Positions 11,983 through 23,545 of a DNA stretch of 64,000 nucleotides are shown one piece after another. This stretch comes from Cyclospora cayetanensis (Eukaryota > Apicomplexa > Conoidasida > Eucoccidiorida > Eimeriidae), in contig NW_020312292.1 of assembly GCF_002999335.1 (NCBI RefSeq), positions 62,001-126,000 on the forward strand, written 5' to 3'. Within the stretch, counting starts at the first letter, position 1. Each line of letters starts with the position of its first letter. The notes beneath the pieces were generated by a model that ran no database searches, was not told where the DNA came from, and saw only the letters and a list, made by a program, of their open reading frames with translations. A program made the translations under genes and the position numbers.

Positions 11983-13210
11983 TTAGAAAAGGAAAGCCGA
12001 TAGGACCGCTGCTGCAAAGAGCATGATGCCGGTGGGGCTGCCCGCGGACGAGCTGCTCACTGCTACGGAAATCTTATCCCATTGCTCCTGTCTGCATGCC
12101 CAAACAAATAACACACGCACGCATGCGAAGTTGAAAGAAACAGCGCAGAGCAAGCCGGGAAGTGTAAGATCGAAGGCCACTGCCGGCAACAAACAGGTGG
12201 AGCTTTCCGGGATAGTCAAGCCTGTACTTACGTCAAGGAGGTCGAACCGTCTTTAATGCGGCTGGGTGTGTCAGACAGACAATGGCGTCCACAGTCGTAG
12301 TCACAGTTGCTTCTTCCAATCTCCTTGCGGCTGCTTCGCCTTCCTGTCCACTAGCTGCCCCGCGAGGCGAGGATGCGCTATCGCCTTGTGAGCTCGACAC
12401 TTCAGTACTTGCATCGCTGTGGGCTGCTTGTGCTTATTCAGTGGTGGACTCTACAGGGCACTTTAAAAGGGCGCAGCTGGCAGTTGGTGCATCGTTGGGA
12501 TTGTACAGGGCGACAAAAAAAACGGCCTGAGGATTTCGATACACTGCGCCATCCTCATCGCTGTACTTTGGTGGCACCTGGTTGTTAAGTAGAAAATAGC
12601 CGCTCTTCCAGTAGTCAGCTGCACAGCTGCAGTCTGCTTGATCTCCCGTTTACGGGAAATAGGCGTAGGTGCCAGTCCAAATGATAGTATCCTCATTGTC
12701 TGCTACTTGTTCTTTCGCCTCAGTCTGAACTCACAGATAATATATGCGCACACTTTTAATATAGTTTTGAAAAGCGCTTGTGGATAAACCTCACTGAAAT
12801 ATCAAGGACTGTGCAAGCACGAGATCGACCGCAAATATTGCCTCACCGGAGTAACACTGTCAGAGACAGCTTTCCAGAATTGGGCGTAGCTTTCACCTGT
12901 GGCATTACACTTTTGTTATTCTGAGAGCAGCCGCTTGACTTTTTCATCTGTTGCGGCTGTAAACTCGGCTAATCCGGCAGCGACTCGGAGAGTTCATGGC
13001 ACACTGGCAATCCAGTGACGCTGCGAACGAAACAAGATACGCATAATGCACTTCTGATCATTTATTGTGGTGCCTTACCGTGTGGAGCGTAAATTAACAG
13101 GAAGAGGGCAACATACTTGCTGTCAGGCTCTGGGTTCCGTCTACGGCGGCAGATCCCTGCAAGAACAGAAGGAATGCTGCACCCAAAGAAATGAAGGCAA
13201 GAGGAGCCAT
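11983..13210 (-). pseudogene. Eimeria SAG-family surface antigen, pseudogene
   Basis: Read on the minus strand, the SAG exon series is recognisable. Exon 1 (from 13210) starts MAPLAFISLGAAFLLFLQGS, a signal peptide. Exon 2 (about 13035-12810) holds RVAAGLAEFTAATDEK and QFWKAVSDSV. Exon 3 (12633-12232) holds CAADYWKSGYF, AVFFVALYNP, then TVTTTVDAIVCLTHPA. Exon 4 (12091-11983) starts QEQWDKISVAVSSSS and ends in a hydrophobic GPI-anchor signal. These are hallmarks of the GPI-anchored antigens of Eimeria sporozoites and merozoites. The frame is broken: TAA at 13096-13094, TGA at 12996-12994, TAA at 12918-12916, TAA at 12436-12434, and a one-base shift near a T run (A run on the sense strand) at about 12252-12255. 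Some stops could lie in introns if boundaries differ, but not all five lesions, so I call it a pseudogene. Confidence 0.75.
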
Positions 13211-15239
13211 TTTCGTTCGATGGGTAGATCGTCGAAGCTATGAAATAAAGAAAGAAAGCCAGAGTATCGGAAATTTGAAGCAAAGTTTGTTGCTGGAGGA
13301 GTCCGCAGTGCGAGCTACTCCTCGTAACTGTCGTAGGATCTGCCTGGCCTCTGAAAGAGCCCAGATGTTCTTTCTGTGGCGTGAGTACAGAGTAAACAAC
13401 TTTAAAATCGTTATTCGGTCTGATAGGTGTTTCATGTATATTTTAGAAACTAGGGCTTAATTTCGCGCGAGTAGTGTGAAGATGGTTTATACTGGCATAA
13501 AAGGATGCGGCTCCTTCTACGTACATCCTGCAGGGAGGCAAGTCTGGTAGGCATGCCAAGGCCACGTGCTCCCAGGCAATTTTCGAGTACATTTTGCGGA
13601 CGCGTCTCTCTGTAATACTAAGCCATTCGGTAAAAGACTACTCCTGAGAGGATTCGGCATCAGAAACAGAAGGGATGCTTCATCCCTCAGCACTGTGCGG
13701 CAGAACGCTGCTGCTGCAGCGCCCCGCTATCATGCCCGCAGGTGGCCCACTGCTGTTACACCCTGAAAGCCTTCTTTGGTCATGCACTGGTACGCCCTCT
13801 GACAGGAAAAAATAGATGAAATACGGTTACAGAGGTAGAACATTCTTTCAAATGGAATAAGGGTAATGTTGTTTCGCTCTTGCGGGTGCAGATTTCCTCA
13901 TGTCGACAAAGCAATTTGAAATAAAGGCACCTGCATTCCACGAGGCAGGACCCTAGGAGCACGTGAATGGAAATATTTTGCTCAATGGTAGAACGCATAA
14001 GGAATATAGTAATGAGCTGCATATCTTCTTCCGCGCTCATCAGGTGCACTATAACGGGGCCACGCAATTTCTAACTTTCCATTGAAGCTCTCTGTAGGAG
14101 ACACTAAACTCGAGATTCAGCACACACTAAAAGGAAACTCATCAAACTCGAAAAAGCTCCCTTTTATTTTTCCTTGCTCGCACCACTTACTGTTCCTGAT
14201 ACGAGGGGAGAGAAATAAATTAGGTGTGCTGCAGCTGCACGAGCACTCCGGGCATTCACACCCACTTGCACATCGCGTCCACGGCACACACGCACACAAT
14301 ATTGGGTCCTCTTGTATCGCGCTTAAAGTCCTTTGCAATAAATAAGACATCCGAGCAGCTATTGCGCAATTAGGTTATTCTTAGTTCTTAGTTGCATGGA
14401 ACTAATTTAGTAGAAAGTATTTGGGAGTAGCTTAGCCCACTATATCTCTCCCCCTCCGTTTTCAAGCACATGCCATCGTGCTCCGTACCTGTACTTCAAC
14501 CACATGAAAGAAAGCGGCAGTTGTTCCACTCAATCATCACTCCCCAGGCAGGCAGAAAAGCGAAAACGGTGCAAATGAGCAATGCAAACGTCTGCGTCAA
14601 CCCCTGAAGAGAAATCGATGGGAAGAACAACACACCCTCACCTACAACTGATGAAGGACCAAACCAACACAAGGGCGGCGGCGTGGTGTCCTGTGATCGT
14701 GGGAGCTCTGAAATGTGTGGGCGTCGCGCTGCGAGGATACAAAAGACACATGGAGTGGGTAAACGACAAGAAAAAACATATTATCTTATCAGTGCATCCA
14801 CGTCTCACAGTTCAATCTCTCCATGCAAACACAGCCGGCGTATGGAGCATAGCTGAATTCCAAGCCCGGAATAAGCCATAAATAGAAATGTAGAGGCAGT
14901 ATACCTGAGAATATCTGCGCATCAATCTGACTGTCGACAGAAAAAATTGAAGGCAGCTTTTTAAGCCATGCTCATAGGTAAAATACCTTTTGCACATACC
15001 GCGTATTTGGAACGGCCAGCTACCATGAAATGCGACGAGCACTAGCCATGGATATTAGCACAGTTAACAACAGAGCCACGATTTGCCTCACAGTCAGAGA
15101 AGCCCGCAGCTACTCCTACAAAACATTGCTACACTCCAGTGTAATGTCTCTCTGGCCCTCAATCCCTCTGGAATCCAGCGCTTCTGCTGCCCTCTGAATT
15201 CTCCGCCTTTAGGTTCATTATGCACAGCAACGTCCACAT
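13211..15239. other. No recognisable gene
   Basis: Short ORFs in several frames (13566-13766 plus, 13780-14067 minus, 14117-14350 minus, 14582-14881 plus) without domains. I looked here for a 3' LTR of the minus-strand gypsy fossil and did not find a convincing copy. Confidence 0.4.
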
Positions 15240-18200
15240 ATAATTTGGGGGCTTTTAGAGTTTTGAAACTTCTTTAGCAGGCCAACATTGACAGTTCTGT
15301 GGCACCTCTAAGTGCTGGGGGAATCAATAAAATAAGGAAAAGCAATGTTTATCATAGCATAGCAAATGGTCCTAGCCACCTGGCAGCAAGCTTTTTGTCT
15401 AATTAACTTTTTCTACCTCGTGAACCCTGCCGCTCCACAAGCACCAAATCTCCAGGCTCCAGACACACACAGCCGACCACTGCATATCTTGATCCTGTGA
15501 CTGTCTTACTTGAGCTTTCTGCATAATTTAATGTGCACTATCCAATATTTTGTGAGTCTCTCTGCTGCTAGGGCTTGATGCAGACCTCTGGCCACCAGGT
15601 CCTGGCCCGGATCGGAGAGGGGCGCTTTAGTGTAAACCATGGATGCAAGAGACTAAGGAATACACGCTTTGCGCTGTTCAATTACAATATCACTTTATTC
15701 AAAGTGGAAGGCCCAACCAAACAATTGAGTTTGAGATAGCATCGAGCTGCACATACTGCAGAAGAGTTGGTGCGCTCCGTGTACCCAACTACCTCAGGGT
15801 GACTCGCATTGGTCATGCTGTAAAAAATGTTACGCCAGGTCTTAAAGGCCCACCAGAATATGCTTACGAGCCTCGGCTCCTTACCCTTGATGGTACTCCT
15901 GCTGCATTATTTTTACTCTTATACATGAGTTAAGAGTAACATAGCCACCTCTTGCGCTGTGAGCGAGCACGAGGAAACAGTGCATGGGCACCTGTGAGGG
16001 GTCTCCCGGCAACAGTGTTGTTGGTATCCTTAACCTTGAATTCCCACAGTTAAGCACTACATTGAGTTCAGCAATAGAGCTCATATTCAGATCAGTCCAA
16101 GTCTTTTCAAGACCCGGATGGCTTTGCAAAAAGGCGGTCTTAAAAGAATTGTGCTGCTTTATCTGCTGACAATCTGGGCATGCCAGCGCATACTCCTCTG
16201 TCACAGGATACAACCCAGGTCGTCAGAACGACCAGGAATGCTTGGTGTGGTGTGAATTCCACAATGTATCAAAAGGACATAATCATGCCCTTTGCGCAAC
16301 GCGTCAGCTAAAAGCTGAAGTCGAAATATGCGAACGGCAAGGGCCCTCTTTGTTTTGAACGACAGCAGGCCATCCTTAGCGTTGCAGTGCTTCAGTCTTG
16401 CCGTTCAAATATTTTGGCAAAAGTAGCGAATACATAGGTGTCAGGGGCATAAGACTATCGGCGTTTTGTTAGAAACCGTGAATCGTCATAGACAAGATAG
16501 ACAAGAGCGGTTGTGCTGGGCAATAGTGAACACGTTGGGGCGTTGCGATGGCCCGTTTATCTTTATATCGTTGGGGATGCCCTCAATGTGTTTCACTGCA
16601 TCGTCGTACTGCAGCAGACACCCAAGCCAGTAAACAACCTCCAGGGGACTTCGTAAGTGCCTTGAGAAATGATGATCTACCTGGACAGTCAAATGACGCC
16701 CATATGAAAGTGCTGACACCTTAACACGCTTCAGCACGCCGCACAGAACTTGTTTGCCGACAGTAAGATCCACTGCTCGGTGTCGCTGAGGCGACGAGAG
16801 TCACGAAGTATAAATTGGCTTGGAAAAGCCGTAGTCTGCCAAAAGAAAATAGCGAGCATCGATCCGTAGCCAATTTCGGCTGTTGAGAAGAAATGACGCG
16901 CATAGTTGGGCCGCAAAGCGCCGGGAGAGTTTTAAGGCGGCAGATGTGCGTCGTTGCTGCGGCGTTAACATTTCTGTTCAGAGCACGAACTGCGTTTTCT
17001 TGAATCTATCAGACGAAGCATCAGCGATCCGAGCATATCAAAAAATCAACTTTGAGCAATCAGATGAAAGCCTATCATTTCGAAGATAAAAGGCGCGTTT
17101 CAATTACCTGAAATTTGTCGGATCTGGCTTAACTCCTTCTGCCCAAGCACGCATTCTTAGAAACGCAATCATTATCAATAACCAAGCACGTATTTGTCCG
17201 TATTGACCACTGCTCGTCCCACTGCAGTTGATGCGCACCTCGTAGATGCCACAGGTGCCGTAGAAAGTTTTGGGTGTAAAGCAGAATGCCGCCTATGTAG
17301 GCATTCATCCACCCCTCCTTGGAATGCTCACCTAATCCCAATTCATTTGTCATTGAATTTCAGCTGGGGCATCAAAAAATTGAAGAACATACAGGTATGC
17401 TCGAGTCTGCGAATGCGAATGTGAATCGTCGTGTTGTGCCTGCCATCAGTGGAGTGATGATTTGTGGGAGGTTAGTTGTGAGGTCCAATGCAGAGTAGAC
17501 TGCTGCTCCGTCTAATTTGTAAAGACCGTAATTACGGAATCGAATTTTCTGCTGCATAGTGATTTCCGCTAGGGGTTTGAAGCTAGTGTAGATGCTCCAG
17601 ATTTTGTCCTTTTCGGCACCACCACGGGGTTACGCCCCAGAACAATGCTTCATTCTTGCATTTTACATTTTACATCCAATGATATTGTTTGCTCAATATC
17701 CTATATGTGCTGTGGGGTCCTTCGAGAGCGCGGAACATGGCTTGGGGCTGCCTCGAAGATTTGCTCAAAGTGGTGCGCTGGACCACGAGCATGGGGTCAT
17801 TCTGCTGGCGGCTCTTCATTATTGAGCACCCGACACAGAGCAGCAAAGACGAAATGCCTGCTCAGAGCTTTGTTCATAAGCACTGCGGATCCACCTACAT
17901 GAAGTCACTGCCTTAGCTTGTTGATGTACCGGATCACTACCGCTCAACATATTTGAAATGAGCATTGCTGCGAAGACCAGAAGGCGCTTCTTTAGAGCAC
18001 TGCCTAGCACGCTAGCCTCCGTCACGCGTAGCTGTGAGCGCATGTGTGCCTTTCATTGGGTGGCCCGAGGTATTCCCATGATCACGCCATGCTGCACAAG
18101 ACCAGCAGAGAAGTCACGAACCGTTGTGACAAGACCCCATTCCGGCTTAAAGTGGCATTAAACTGTGTAGCGTTGCCATTGCTTACTTTGTTCCATTCAT

Positions 18201-18576
18201 CCGCAAAATGTGAGTCTAAGGAAATGAGGTATCGAGAGAACCGGGAGATCGCACTTATGCGTGGCCTCTTTGGGTTACAGCTTTACTTCACATCCAGTGT
18301 CAACTGATAATTCTCAACCACTAATACAAACGTGTATCAGGGCAGAGACGACCCGTGGCGAGCGTCTGATTGCGTCCTCTATCCTCTGTATTCCCATGTA
18401 CTGCCCCGTAGCCTGCATGGGCACTTATCCCTTGCCCTAGTGTTTTTCCGTGCCCGCCAAGCATCCCGCTTTCACGAGGTACAGTCCTGCTGTTGATGGC
18501 TTCCTGGTTGGTTGCAGACGCTTGCACTTCTGAAATATTATGCCCAAGTTTTCACAATAGAGGCAGCTGCGTTGTT
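15240..18576 (-). mobile_element. Decayed Ty3/gypsy (chromovirus-like) element, gag-pol remnants
   Basis: Minus-strand pieces occur in true gag-pol order. A gag zinc knuckle lies near 18575-18533 (RSCLYCENLG, then C; the usual His is replaced). Reverse transcriptase pieces: NPVVVPKR (about 17650), VYSALDLTTN (about 17500), WMNAYIGGILLYTQN, matching the VYLDDILIYS block, with DD replaced by GG (about 17311), and AEGVKPDPTN (about 17130). RNase H pieces: RDSRRLSDTEQW (about 16800), VDHHFSRHL, and LLQYDDAVKHIEGIPND (about 16600). Integrase: the second half of the zinc finger, CPDCQQIK (16180-16157), and HPEVVGYTERTNSS (about 15800-15770). Near 15280: TVNVGLLKKF, the block preceding chromodomains. 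Stops and frame changes break every segment, and the catalytic DD is already lost. Confidence 0.75.
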
Positions 18577-18689
18577 GAGGGGTTGTCAGGGGCTGATTGC
18601 GACGGCTTGTTTTCTCCGGACTTCTCTTCTGGCTCTACATCGGACCATGCGGTCTTACCAACTGTAATACTGCAGCTAGGGTATTCGCA

Positions 18690-19010
18690 ATCAGGCACTT
18701 TACTCTAGACTCAATTCAAGCTCAATAGGAAGCCACTGAGAGCTTTCCAGTGCAATGCTGCCTTTCTCTGACTTCCTTCTACCCTGAACCAGGGGAGAGG
18801 GGCAGCTAGTTTGCGCATGGCTTCGCCCCTAAAGTACTCCGAGCTGCCAGCTACTTGAACACCGCATCTAGCACACACGCGCCGAAGGTTGCGTCTTCGT
18901 GTGTCGAGCTAGCTCTGATAAGCAACAAAAAACTACACTAACTGCCCAACGTATAAACAGTGCACTAGACAGTGCTAAAGTGTAGCTTAGCCCGTTTACT
19001 AGTTTGTGGG
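18690..19010 (-). repeat. Dispersed LTR-like repeat, copy 3
   Basis: The reverse complement shows GTGTGTGCTAGATGC, AGTAGCTGGCAGCTCGGAGT, a GGAAAGCTCTC block and GAGCTTGAATTGAGTCTAGA at the 3' end. The last two blocks match copy 2. It sits just upstream, in the element's own direction, of the gag zinc knuckle of the minus-strand fossil, where a 5' LTR belongs. This placement is the best evidence that the family is an LTR. Confidence 0.6.
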
Positions 19011-19652
19011 CCCTTCCGGCGTATTCGATGGCAACGGGAGACATGGCGCATTCTGGCCATAGCACCCCGCAAAAGCGCCAAAAGCAAGGTTTCCCGATGC
19101 CTAGAGAGAAGGTGTTTTTCTCCTATTTGTACGCAGTTAGTAAATCGCCCGAAGCTCCCCCGACAGGCAATGACAGCCGCAACCCAATGGAAACCCGGGT
19201 GCCTAGCCTTTACACACGCACAGTAACGTGTTTTTCATAGAAGTATAGTAACATCATTCTGAGCCTAAACACTTATATAAATAAGAGGACAGTACAATTT
19301 TGTTTCGGGACGACTCAGCGCGCTGCGGGCTATGCTGTGCAGGTTTCTCGGTGCGTCAGCCTCGCTGCTGCGTAGAGCTGTTTGCACAGGTTTTTCAAGA
19401 ACCTTATGAACTTCAAGCACAAAGACATGAGCCTATTTCCTTTATTTGTCTTTTCTCCCCCTAGAACTTCATCGCGCATGCAGCTTCCGCCGACGCCTCA
19501 AGCATTAGCACCTCCTCTGTACAGGTTGCGCAGTGCTTGCCCGCCAATCTCATGGCCACACGGGGCGACCGCATGTTTCAGATGGAATTTTAGGATCGCT
19601 TGCTAATTGGAGCGTGCACAAGAGGTAATAACAAGCGAAGAACACGCGTAAG
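19011..19652. other. Upstream region of TRAPPC6; nothing recognised
   Basis: No domain-bearing ORF. It should hold the promoter and 5' UTR of the TRAPPC6 gene. I see no element that I can name. Confidence 0.4.
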
Positions 19653-20456
19653 ATGGAGGATGGCGCGACAGCAGCTATTCCCCCCGCGCCTTCCTCGTCA
19701 AGCGCCCGAACGATAGGAGGCGAGGGCCGTCATACACCGCAGCACCAGCAACAGCCGGTGGCGTCTGTTTCCTCTCCCACCTCAGCGGGGATAGCAGCCG
19801 CTGCAATTGCAGTCCCCCCGATCCACGAAGTGAGCAGCACTGGCGTGACGCTCTTGCATCAGGAGCTGCTTCTGTATACTCTCCGTCGGTGCAGCCCCTA
19901 TTGGGCGGCTCCCGAGGCTTCAGCAGACTCCGCCTCCTCCCGTGGGCGCGCAACAGCGGGAGCTACTGCCGCAGCAGCCGCAGCAGCCGCTGCTGCGTTG
20001 CCGCTTCTTCAGAGCGGCGGCTTCCGCGTGGGCAGCCGAGTGGCGGAGCGGCTGACTCTGAAGTGCTGTCGCATGCCCGAGCAGCGGGAGTGCGTGAAGT
20101 TCGTGTGCAAGGACCTGTGGCACTTTCTGTTCCAGAAGCAGGCGGATCGGCTGCAAACGAACCGAAGGGGCGGCTACGTAGTGCATGACGCGAGCTTGCC
20201 GTGGCTCCGGCGCGTCCATCCCCTAGCAGCCTCCCTGCCGCCTGCGACTGCAGGGGTGCGGAAAGGCTGCGACGCCATTCAGCAGCAGCACGAAGAGGAG
20301 CTGCTGAGGACTGCTGCCACTCAGCCGCAACTTCACGTCGCGTTTGTCTGTGGAGCCATCAGGGGGGCCCTTGCCGCCTTAGGGCTCGAGTGTACAGTCA
20401 CTGCGGAAGCCTCCAGACCTCCCAGCTGTGCCTTCCAGATCCGCATTTCGAGCTAG
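19653..20456 (+). CDS. TRAPPC6: TRAPP complex subunit 6 (Trs33/Bet3 family), single exon
   Basis: 267 aa from ATG to TAG without introns. TRAPP is a tethering complex and Rab-GEF on ER-Golgi and Golgi membranes; the Bet3-family subunits form its core. After a low-complexity N-terminus (about residues 1-65) come LLHQELLLYTLRR, GFRVGSRVAERLTLKCCR, ECVKFVCKDLWHFLFQKQ, ADRLQTNRRGGYVVHD and LHVAFVCGAIRGALAALGLE. The end is CTVTAEASRPPSCAFQIRI. These align in order with TRAPPC6 (GFRVGQGLIERFTRD, FICKDFWTTVFKKQIDNLRT, AFTCGLIRGGLSNLGI, VTAEVSSMPACKFQV). The usual length is about 160-175 aa; the excess is the N-terminal extension and an Ala run near residues 105-120. The CIA2 start lies only 63 bases past the stop. 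Confidence 0.9.
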   Translation: MEDGATAAIPPAPSSSSARTIGGEGRHTPQHQQQPVASVSSPTSAGIAAAAIAVPPIHEVSSTGVTLLHQELLLYTLRRCSPYWAAPEASADSASSRGRATAGATAAAAAAAAAALPLLQSGGFRVGSRVAERLTLKCCRMPEQRECVKFVCKDLWHFLFQKQADRLQTNRRGGYVVHDASLPWLRRVHPLAASLPPATAGVRKGCDAIQQQHEEELLRTAATQPQLHVAFVCGAIRGALAALGLECTVTAEASRPPSCAFQIRISS

Positions 20457-20519
20457 GGGGTCTGGGAGTGAGCGCTTCGCTCGCGGCGCCGCTCGGGAGG
20501 AAGGGAGCGGGGGAGGCGA

Positions 20520-21242
20520 ATGGGGGGGTGTGGACGCTGTGCCGCCTTCGCGGCAGAAATCTTTGACTCCATTAGAGATCTACGTGACCCCGAGTTTCCA
20601 GCGCAGACGCTGGAGGAGCTGGAAGTCGTTCTGCCGGAGCTCATCGTGGTCAGGTGTACAGCCACCTGCCCGATTCACAGCAGCGCCGACGGCTGTGCTC
20701 GAGCGCGAGCTCCGTTCACGGAACCGTGGAGGGAAGCGGACTGCGTCAATTGTTGCACGCGCTGTCGCAGCAGCAACGGAAGCGGTCACGAAAACTTCGA
20801 CTGCGCTGCCGGCAACAGCAGTCATGGCAGCCGTGAGGAGGAGGTCGAAGGTTGCGATCCAGGGTGTCGATGCTGTTGCGTCGTAGTCTGCGTGCATCCC
20901 ACGAATCCTCGCTGTTCTTTTGCTTCCATGTTGGGCTTGTTAGTGCGTGCCCGTTTAGCCTTAGACTTCGCTTGTGGCGATGCAGCAGCACTAGCTCTTA
21001 ACGGAGGGGCGGGAGCCTCCGATTCGTCGGCGGCAGTAGCAGCTGCTGCGGAGGGAGGAGCCTGGGGGCCCCTCCCCTTTGTAGCTCCCCGGCTGTCTTT
21101 GTGGTTGAGCGTTTGTGCGCACGAGTCGGCAGAGTCGCTCGCGAAACAGTTGAACGACAAGGAACGGGTTGCCGCAGCGCTCACGACGCCAGCGATCAGG
21201 CGCGTGGTGCTCAACAGCATGCAACTCAAGGAGTATCCTTGA
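20520..21242 (+). CDS. CIA2: CIA2/MIP18 family Fe-S cluster targeting factor
   Basis: 240 aa if read as one exon. CIA2 (MIP18, AE7, CIAO2) works with CIA1 and MMS19 in the cytosol to pass Fe-S clusters to client enzymes, among them XPD/FANCJ-type helicases and DNA polymerases. Recognisable pieces: EIFDSIRDLRDPEFPAQTLE and ELEVV (residues 13-40), VHPTNPRCSFASMLGLLVRA (about 124-143; the family has TPTIPHCSMATLIGL, with the conserved reactive Cys present), and the terminal ESLAKQLNDKERVAAAL (family NKQLADKERVAAAL). Two unusual insertions occur: a Cys/Arg/Ser-rich stretch of about 75 residues between the first two blocks, and an Ala/Gly-rich loop before the last block. The first may be an unspliced intron that happens to be open. 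Human homologues are about 160 aa. Confidence 0.88.
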   Translation: MGGCGRCAAFAAEIFDSIRDLRDPEFPAQTLEELEVVLPELIVVRCTATCPIHSSADGCARARAPFTEPWREADCVNCCTRCRSSNGSGHENFDCAAGNSSHGSREEEVEGCDPGCRCCCVVVCVHPTNPRCSFASMLGLLVRARLALDFACGDAAALALNGGAGASDSSAAVAAAAEGGAWGPLPFVAPRLSLWLSVCAHESAESLAKQLNDKERVAAALTTPAIRRVVLNSMQLKEYP

Positions 21243-22606
21243 GGCTACCGAGGATCCACACCCCCTTTAGGGCCCTTGGCCATGCATGCAGCTGCTGCAC
21301 AAGCGGCAGCGCCTCCAGCGAGAAGCTCCACGCCGTTATAGGGCGATGGAGGATCTCAAAATGCGCAGGCTCTCGATGGCGAGAAAGCACATCCACGCAG
21401 ATGCACCGTCAAGAATTGACGGCTGCAGAGACTACAGAGGCGTGGAATGTAACAGGATGGGTTGGGGGTGGTCTGGCAGGAAGGGCGGGGCGGGGGGAGA
21501 AGCGGGGGGAGGGGGGTCGTAGGAGACGTTCAGATTTAGTATTCCAGAACCAACAAAGGTGCTACGAAAGACGAAGCGAGGAAAGGGGGAGGGTTGCACA
21601 GGGGTAAAGGGAGGCAATAGAGAGACCAGCATGTGCTCGGTGTCTCTCTTCCTTTACAGTTGCTCGGTTTCAGTCGCTTCGCGCGCACTCCTAGTAAAGG
21701 GGCATTTGAACCCCGCTTAGCGCCTTTTGTTGAACTACTGCGCTTTATCGGCTTTTTTAAAAGCCAATCGCCGTACCGCTGGGGCAGGAGGCTCACACCT
21801 CCTGTTGTTTCGGCTCGCTTTTGCCTCAATCCCAGGAGAATTTTAGGCATTCACACTTAAAAGGGAGGGGAGGGGCCCCTCTTCTCTCTTTTCCAATGGG
21901 CAGGTGTCATGACACCCCCGGTAGGGGTGTCACCCGCTTCGGAACTCCTGTGAGACGCTCCCGAAGGAATAGTGTGTAGAAGGGGGCCCCTTGCGGACTC
22001 TGTCTGCGACGAAAGGGGTGGTGGCATTTTGGGGGCCCCACCGGCCGAAAATCGGGGGCCCCCCCAGGGAGGGGCCCAGCCCGTTGGGTGCATGCCCTGC
22101 CAAAAAGCTGCGCGTGTGCCGCTGGCGCGAATTTTTACGCAAGAAAAGCACCAAAAAACTACAAAACTAGAATATAAGTCATAAAAAAGCGAGGGAGAGC
22201 GGCATACGCAGGCCGGGGTGTGTGCAAGGGGTCTTGCATGCAGAACTGGAGAGGGAGGTCTGCTGGTATATGGCTTTTTGCGCCATTTTCCCTTGCGTTG
22301 TGGTGCCGCGTTTGGCGTCTCTTCGTCGTTGCGTCTTCTTGCGGAGGGGCCGCCTCTCTCCTACTTGCTGGAAAAAGCGCTTCCCGCGAGGGATTTGTGC
22401 GAACTCAAGGAAGGCGAGCAGTCTCAGGCGAGCAAGCTGCCGCGCGCGGCTGTTGCTGCTGGAGCGAGCGGCTGCGACAGCTTCACAGCGAGGCTGCTGC
22501 AGCGTGCATTGCCAGCAGCAGCGAGAGAGAGAGCGGCGGCCGAGGCGCTATCCATCCTTCATTCTCACGCACGTTGTTTCCGCGTGAAATCTCCCTTCTT
22601 CCGGCG
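21243..22606. other. Intergenic between CIA2 and CDC73
   Basis: Holds G-rich stretches (about 21460-21530 and 22020-22080, with GGGGGCCCC-type palindromes) and the 5' region of CDC73. The CDC73 frame stays open upstream to about 22220 but has no ATG before 22607 that starts a recognisable sequence. No separate gene is supported. Confidence 0.4.
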
Positions 22607-23506
22607 ATGTCTGCCTCAACAGCGAGAAGCCGTTCATCCGCCCCCGCTGAACTCAGCAGCAGCGACAGCGGCGCAGAGCGCTGCTTGAACCCCCTGGCTC
22701 TTTTAAGGGCCGCCTACGAGGACGGCGTTGACAGTTGCATGCTGCAACAAGTGGGTGGCGTGGAGCGTCTAGTGCTGCAGAAGCGAAACTGCTACATCGA
22801 TGCGGGAGCTCCTTCAGGCATCGCAAGCCGCAAGAGGGAGGCCTACACGGTCGCTGATCTCTGGCTCCTGCTCTCTACCCCCAAGGAGGCGTACAACTAC
22901 TTAGCCATCACGGAGAAAGGGCATCGCTACATCAACGTTCTTGAGCGCCCTAAGATCTTGCATGCCATCTCTGGACCGTTGCCTCGTTCCACGACTGCTG
23001 GCGAGGCTGCTGCAGCGGGCAGTCCTCCGACTGCTTCAGCAGCAGCAGCAGCTGCTGCGACAGCTCAAGAGACGGCTGCAGCAGAGGCTGCAGCCCTTCT
23101 GGCGGCGCACAAGCAGCCGCTTTTTCCGTTGGACCCCTCTCTTCCGATCCGCTTGCCTGGAGATGAAGACGCCCAGAGCTCCCTGGATACAGCTGCTGCC
23201 GCTGCTGCGGCAGCCGCGGCTGCGCAGCAGGGGAGGCAGCACTGGGTGTTGCCTCAGTGGTTCGACGGGGAGGCGGATCTCTCGCTCTGGGGGCCTGTCG
23301 AAGCGGAGAAAACGAATGTCAGCGACGACAGCTGCAGCCTGCATCTTCTGCGGCTGCAACGCCCTCTGCATGCACGCGCTGCTGCGGTGCTGACACGGGG
23401 AGTTAATTTTGGAGATGTCTTGGGGGAGTTGGTGGCCGTTGAAAAAGCCAGGAGAGCCAAGCGGCCCCTCGACGCCTTTTCTTACAAGACGTTCAACTCC
23501 CAAAGA

Positions 23507-23545
<39 letters not shown>

